Positions 13,752 to 15,371 of a DNA stretch of 15,371 nt are shown here, one piece after another. The stretch spans positions 1 through 15,371 of the forward strand of contig CAYLZN010000110.1 of the NCBI GenBank assembly GCA_964387935.1. The letters run 5' to 3'. Position 1 is the first letter of the stretch; every line of letters begins with the position of its first letter. The translations under genes and the position numbers were made by a program. Source of the stretch: CAYLZN01 sp964387935. Lineage in GTDB: Bacteria > Acidobacteriota > Vicinamibacteria > Vicinamibacterales > JAFNAJ01. The notes beneath the pieces are model-generated. The model saw only the letters and a list, made by a program, of their open reading frames with translations, did no database searches and had not been told where the DNA came from.

Positions 13752-14714
13752 ATGGCGGAGCCGTCGCCACGAAGTCTCCAGCCCGCGGGTGCCTCGGCCC
13801 AGGATCTGGCCGCGGCGCCCGCTTCGTTTGCGAGCAACCTGCTCGTCTCGCTGCGTCCCGCGCAGTGGATCAAGAACCTGGTCGTCTTCGCGGCGCTGCT
13901 GTTCGGGCGGCAGCTGTTCGATCCTGACGCGGTCACGCGGTCGCTTCTCGCGTTTGTCATCTTCTGCGCGCTGTCCGGCGCGGTCTATCTCGTCAACGAC
14001 GTGCTGGACCGCGACGCGGACCGTCGTCATCCGGTGAAGGCCCGGCGGCCGATCGCGCGGGGGGCGATCAGCCCGGGGGCCGCGGTGGTCGCGGCGGGCG
14101 GCCTGGCGGCCGCGGCCCTGTCGGCGGCGGGCGTGCTCGGGCGCGGCTTCGTCGTGACGTCGGTGACCTACGTCGCGCTGCTGACCCTGTACTCGGGGCC
14201 GCTCAAGCGCATGGTGATCCTGGACGTGCTCACGATCGCGGTCGGCTTCGTCCTTCGCGCGGTGGCCGGGGCGTTCGCCGTGGACGTGCCCATCTCGCAC
14301 TGGCTGCTGGTGTGCACGATCCTGCTGGCGCTGTTCCTCGCCCTGGCGAAGCGCCGCCAGGAGCTCGTGATGCTGGCCGACGCCGCGAAGAGCCATCGGC
14401 GCATCCTGCAGGAGTACAGCCCGTACCTGCTCGACCAGATGATCGCCATCGTCGCCGCGACCACCCTGATGGGGTACGCGCTCTACACCGTCAGCCCGGA
14501 GACGATCGCCAAGTTCGGGTCGGACCGCCTGCTGCTGACGCTCCCGTTCCCGATCTACGGCCTGTTCCGGTATCTGTACCTCGTGCACCTCAAGCAGGGC
14601 GGCGGGAGCCCGGCGGAAACGCTCCTGTCGGATCGCCCGCTGCTCCTCTGTGTGGTGCTGTGGGCGGTGTCGGTCACCGCCATTGTCTATGGAGCTTCCG
14701 CGCTGACACCGTGA
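13752..14714 (+). CDS. UbiA-family prenyltransferase, decaprenyl-phosphate phosphoribosyltransferase-like
   Basis: The 320-aa integral membrane protein has about eight or nine hydrophobic segments after a polar N-terminal 25 residues. The UbiA aspartate motif reads NDVLDRDAD (82-90), followed by RRHPVKARRPIARG. A second conserved block runs GPLKRMVILDVLTIAVGFVLRAVAG, followed by LALAKRRQEL. RPAQWIKN near the N-terminus and AKRRQEL match the mycobacterial Rv3806c group, which transfers 5-phosphoribose from PRPP to decaprenyl phosphate. In mycobacteria this leads to the arabinose donor DPA. The use of the product in this organism is unknown, and the usual epimerase genes (dprE1/dprE2) are not in view. 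It lies 31 nt after the STAS gene, without an obvious Shine-Dalgarno. Other UbiA activities are less likely but possible. Confidence 0.87.
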   Translation: MAEPSPRSLQPAGASAQDLAAAPASFASNLLVSLRPAQWIKNLVVFAALLFGRQLFDPDAVTRSLLAFVIFCALSGAVYLVNDVLDRDADRRHPVKARRPIARGAISPGAAVVAAGGLAAAALSAAGVLGRGFVVTSVTYVALLTLYSGPLKRMVILDVLTIAVGFVLRAVAGAFAVDVPISHWLLVCTILLALFLALAKRRQELVMLADAAKSHRRILQEYSPYLLDQMIAIVAATTLMGYALYTVSPETIAKFGSDRLLLTLPFPIYGLFRYLYLVHLKQGGGSPAETLLSDRPLLLCVVLWAVSVTAIVYGASALTP

Positions 14715-14743
14715 AGCCGTCGGCGCCGCAGCGAGCCCTTGCC

Positions 14744-15371
14744 ATGGCTGACTTTACGATTCGCGGCGATCACGTCAACGTCGAACAGATCATGCGGCAG
14801 ATCCGCATGCGCATCAAGGAGAAGCGGGGCGTCGACTACACGGAGGACGAGATCCGCGAGTTGGCGAGCGTCAAGCTGGAGAAGTTCCTCGACCCCCGTG
14901 CGATTCGCTCCGATCTCGTGGCGGAGTACCGCCGCCAGCGATCCGCGACACCGCCGCCGGAGAACTACGACTTCGAGGACACGACGATCTACGAGTCGCA
15001 TCGCCTCCCGCTGCTCCAGAAACTCCGGAAGGCGCTGAGCCCGGCCCTCAAGCTCTTTTTCAACCCGAACCCGATCGTCCTGGCGCTGCACAAGCAGTCG
15101 CGCCTCAACGCGCACTTCCTCCGCCGGGACGACCTCGACGCCCTCAACTACGAGGTGCTCAACAACCTCGTCCTGGAGCTGACGCGCCTGGGGATCGAGG
15201 CGAAGAACCTGCGGATGCAGGTCGAAGCCATGTCCGCCCGGCAGGAGTTCAACGAACGCCGGGCGCGCGCGCTCGAGGGGCTCGTGCAGTCCGGCATGGA
15301 CGAGGACACGGCGCCGGAGCCCGCCGGCGAAGCGAGCGGCGGCACCGAAGCGGCAGAGGGCGCGGACGGCC
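14744..15371 (+). CDS. uncharacterised helical protein, C-terminus beyond the window
   Basis: At least 209 residues are encoded, with no stop before the right edge. I do not recognise a named family with certainty. The N-terminus (MADFTIRGDHVNVEQIMRQI) leads into a charged helical region with YTEDEIRELA and LEKFLDPR. I recall similar N-terminal segments on polysaccharide-related glycosyltransferases or methyltransferases of Acidobacteriota and other phyla, but this is from memory. Residues about 85-120 hold LPLLQKLRKALSPALKLFFNPNP. A long amphipathic helix with coiled-coil character follows (about 140-185), then an Ala/Glu/Gly-rich tail. No transmembrane segment is obvious. ATG 14744 starts 30 nt after the UbiA gene. 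An in-frame GTG at 14711 overlaps the UbiA stop (GTGA) and would add 11 residues. Confidence 0.75.
   Translation, partial: MADFTIRGDHVNVEQIMRQIRMRIKEKRGVDYTEDEIRELASVKLEKFLDPRAIRSDLVAEYRRQRSATPPPENYDFEDTTIYESHRLPLLQKLRKALSPALKLFFNPNPIVLALHKQSRLNAHFLRRDDLDALNYEVLNNLVLELTRLGIEAKNLRMQVEAMSARQEFNERRARALEGLVQSGMDEDTAPEPAGEASGGTEAAEGADG

Overview
The window is a high-GC bacterial chromosome segment made of housekeeping genes. It begins inside the 5' end of a 16S rRNA gene read on the minus strand. Its first 60 bases carry the ...CTCAGAATCAACGCTGG... start and the GGCGTGCC stretch common in Acidobacteriota. Together with the GC-rich coding style, a [4Fe-4S]-type PurF, a paired zinc-ribbon protein and a UbiA-type phosphoribosyltransferase, this suggests Acidobacteriota, perhaps a Vicinamibacteria-like lineage. 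That placement is an inference from about 60 bases of 16S and from gene content. No mobile element, integrase, CRISPR array or tRNA was found.

Left part (1-2153): the rRNA operon runs leftward out of the window. Its control region is well preserved: two tandem sigma70-type promoters (TTGACA-17-GAGAAT and TTGACA-17-GATATT), a boxA antitermination element and a leader of about 245 nt. Between this region and the upstream tyrS gene lies the strangest sequence of the window, a 214-bp array of the palindrome CGTACG (ten exact copies) arranged as a large imperfect inverted repeat touching the tyrS stop codon. tyrS (minus) is divergent from a Tat-exported metallophosphoesterase gene (plus).

Centre (2920-12636): nine closely packed minus-strand genes form an apparent operon, in transcription order purD, mtaB, rlmN, an M16 zinc peptidase, purB, a 66-aa two-helix membrane protein, purF, purM and purN. 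Five encode steps of de novo purine synthesis: PurF step 1, PurD step 2, PurN step 3, PurM step 5 and PurB steps 8 and 11. Between them sit two radical-SAM RNA-modifying enzymes (tRNA methylthiotransferase and rRNA/tRNA A2503/A37 methyltransferase) and the peptidase. Intercistronic gaps are -8 to about 56 nt. The operon ends by overlapping the convergent metallophosphoesterase gene by 47 bp.

Right part (12637-15371, plus strand): rpsU (ribosomal protein S21) is divergent from purD and has a compact hairpin-rich leader. It is followed by a double zinc-ribbon protein, a SpoIIAA-like STAS protein, a UbiA-family decaprenyl-phosphate phosphoribosyltransferase-like membrane enzyme, and an uncharacterised helical protein that runs off the window. 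The last two are probably the start of a cell-envelope or polysaccharide gene group.

Most of the window is conserved core genome. The points worth a second look are the CGTACG array, the rRNA leader structure that would occlude boxA, the rpsU leader, the ATGA-coupled small membrane protein in the purine operon, and the uncharacterised right-edge protein.
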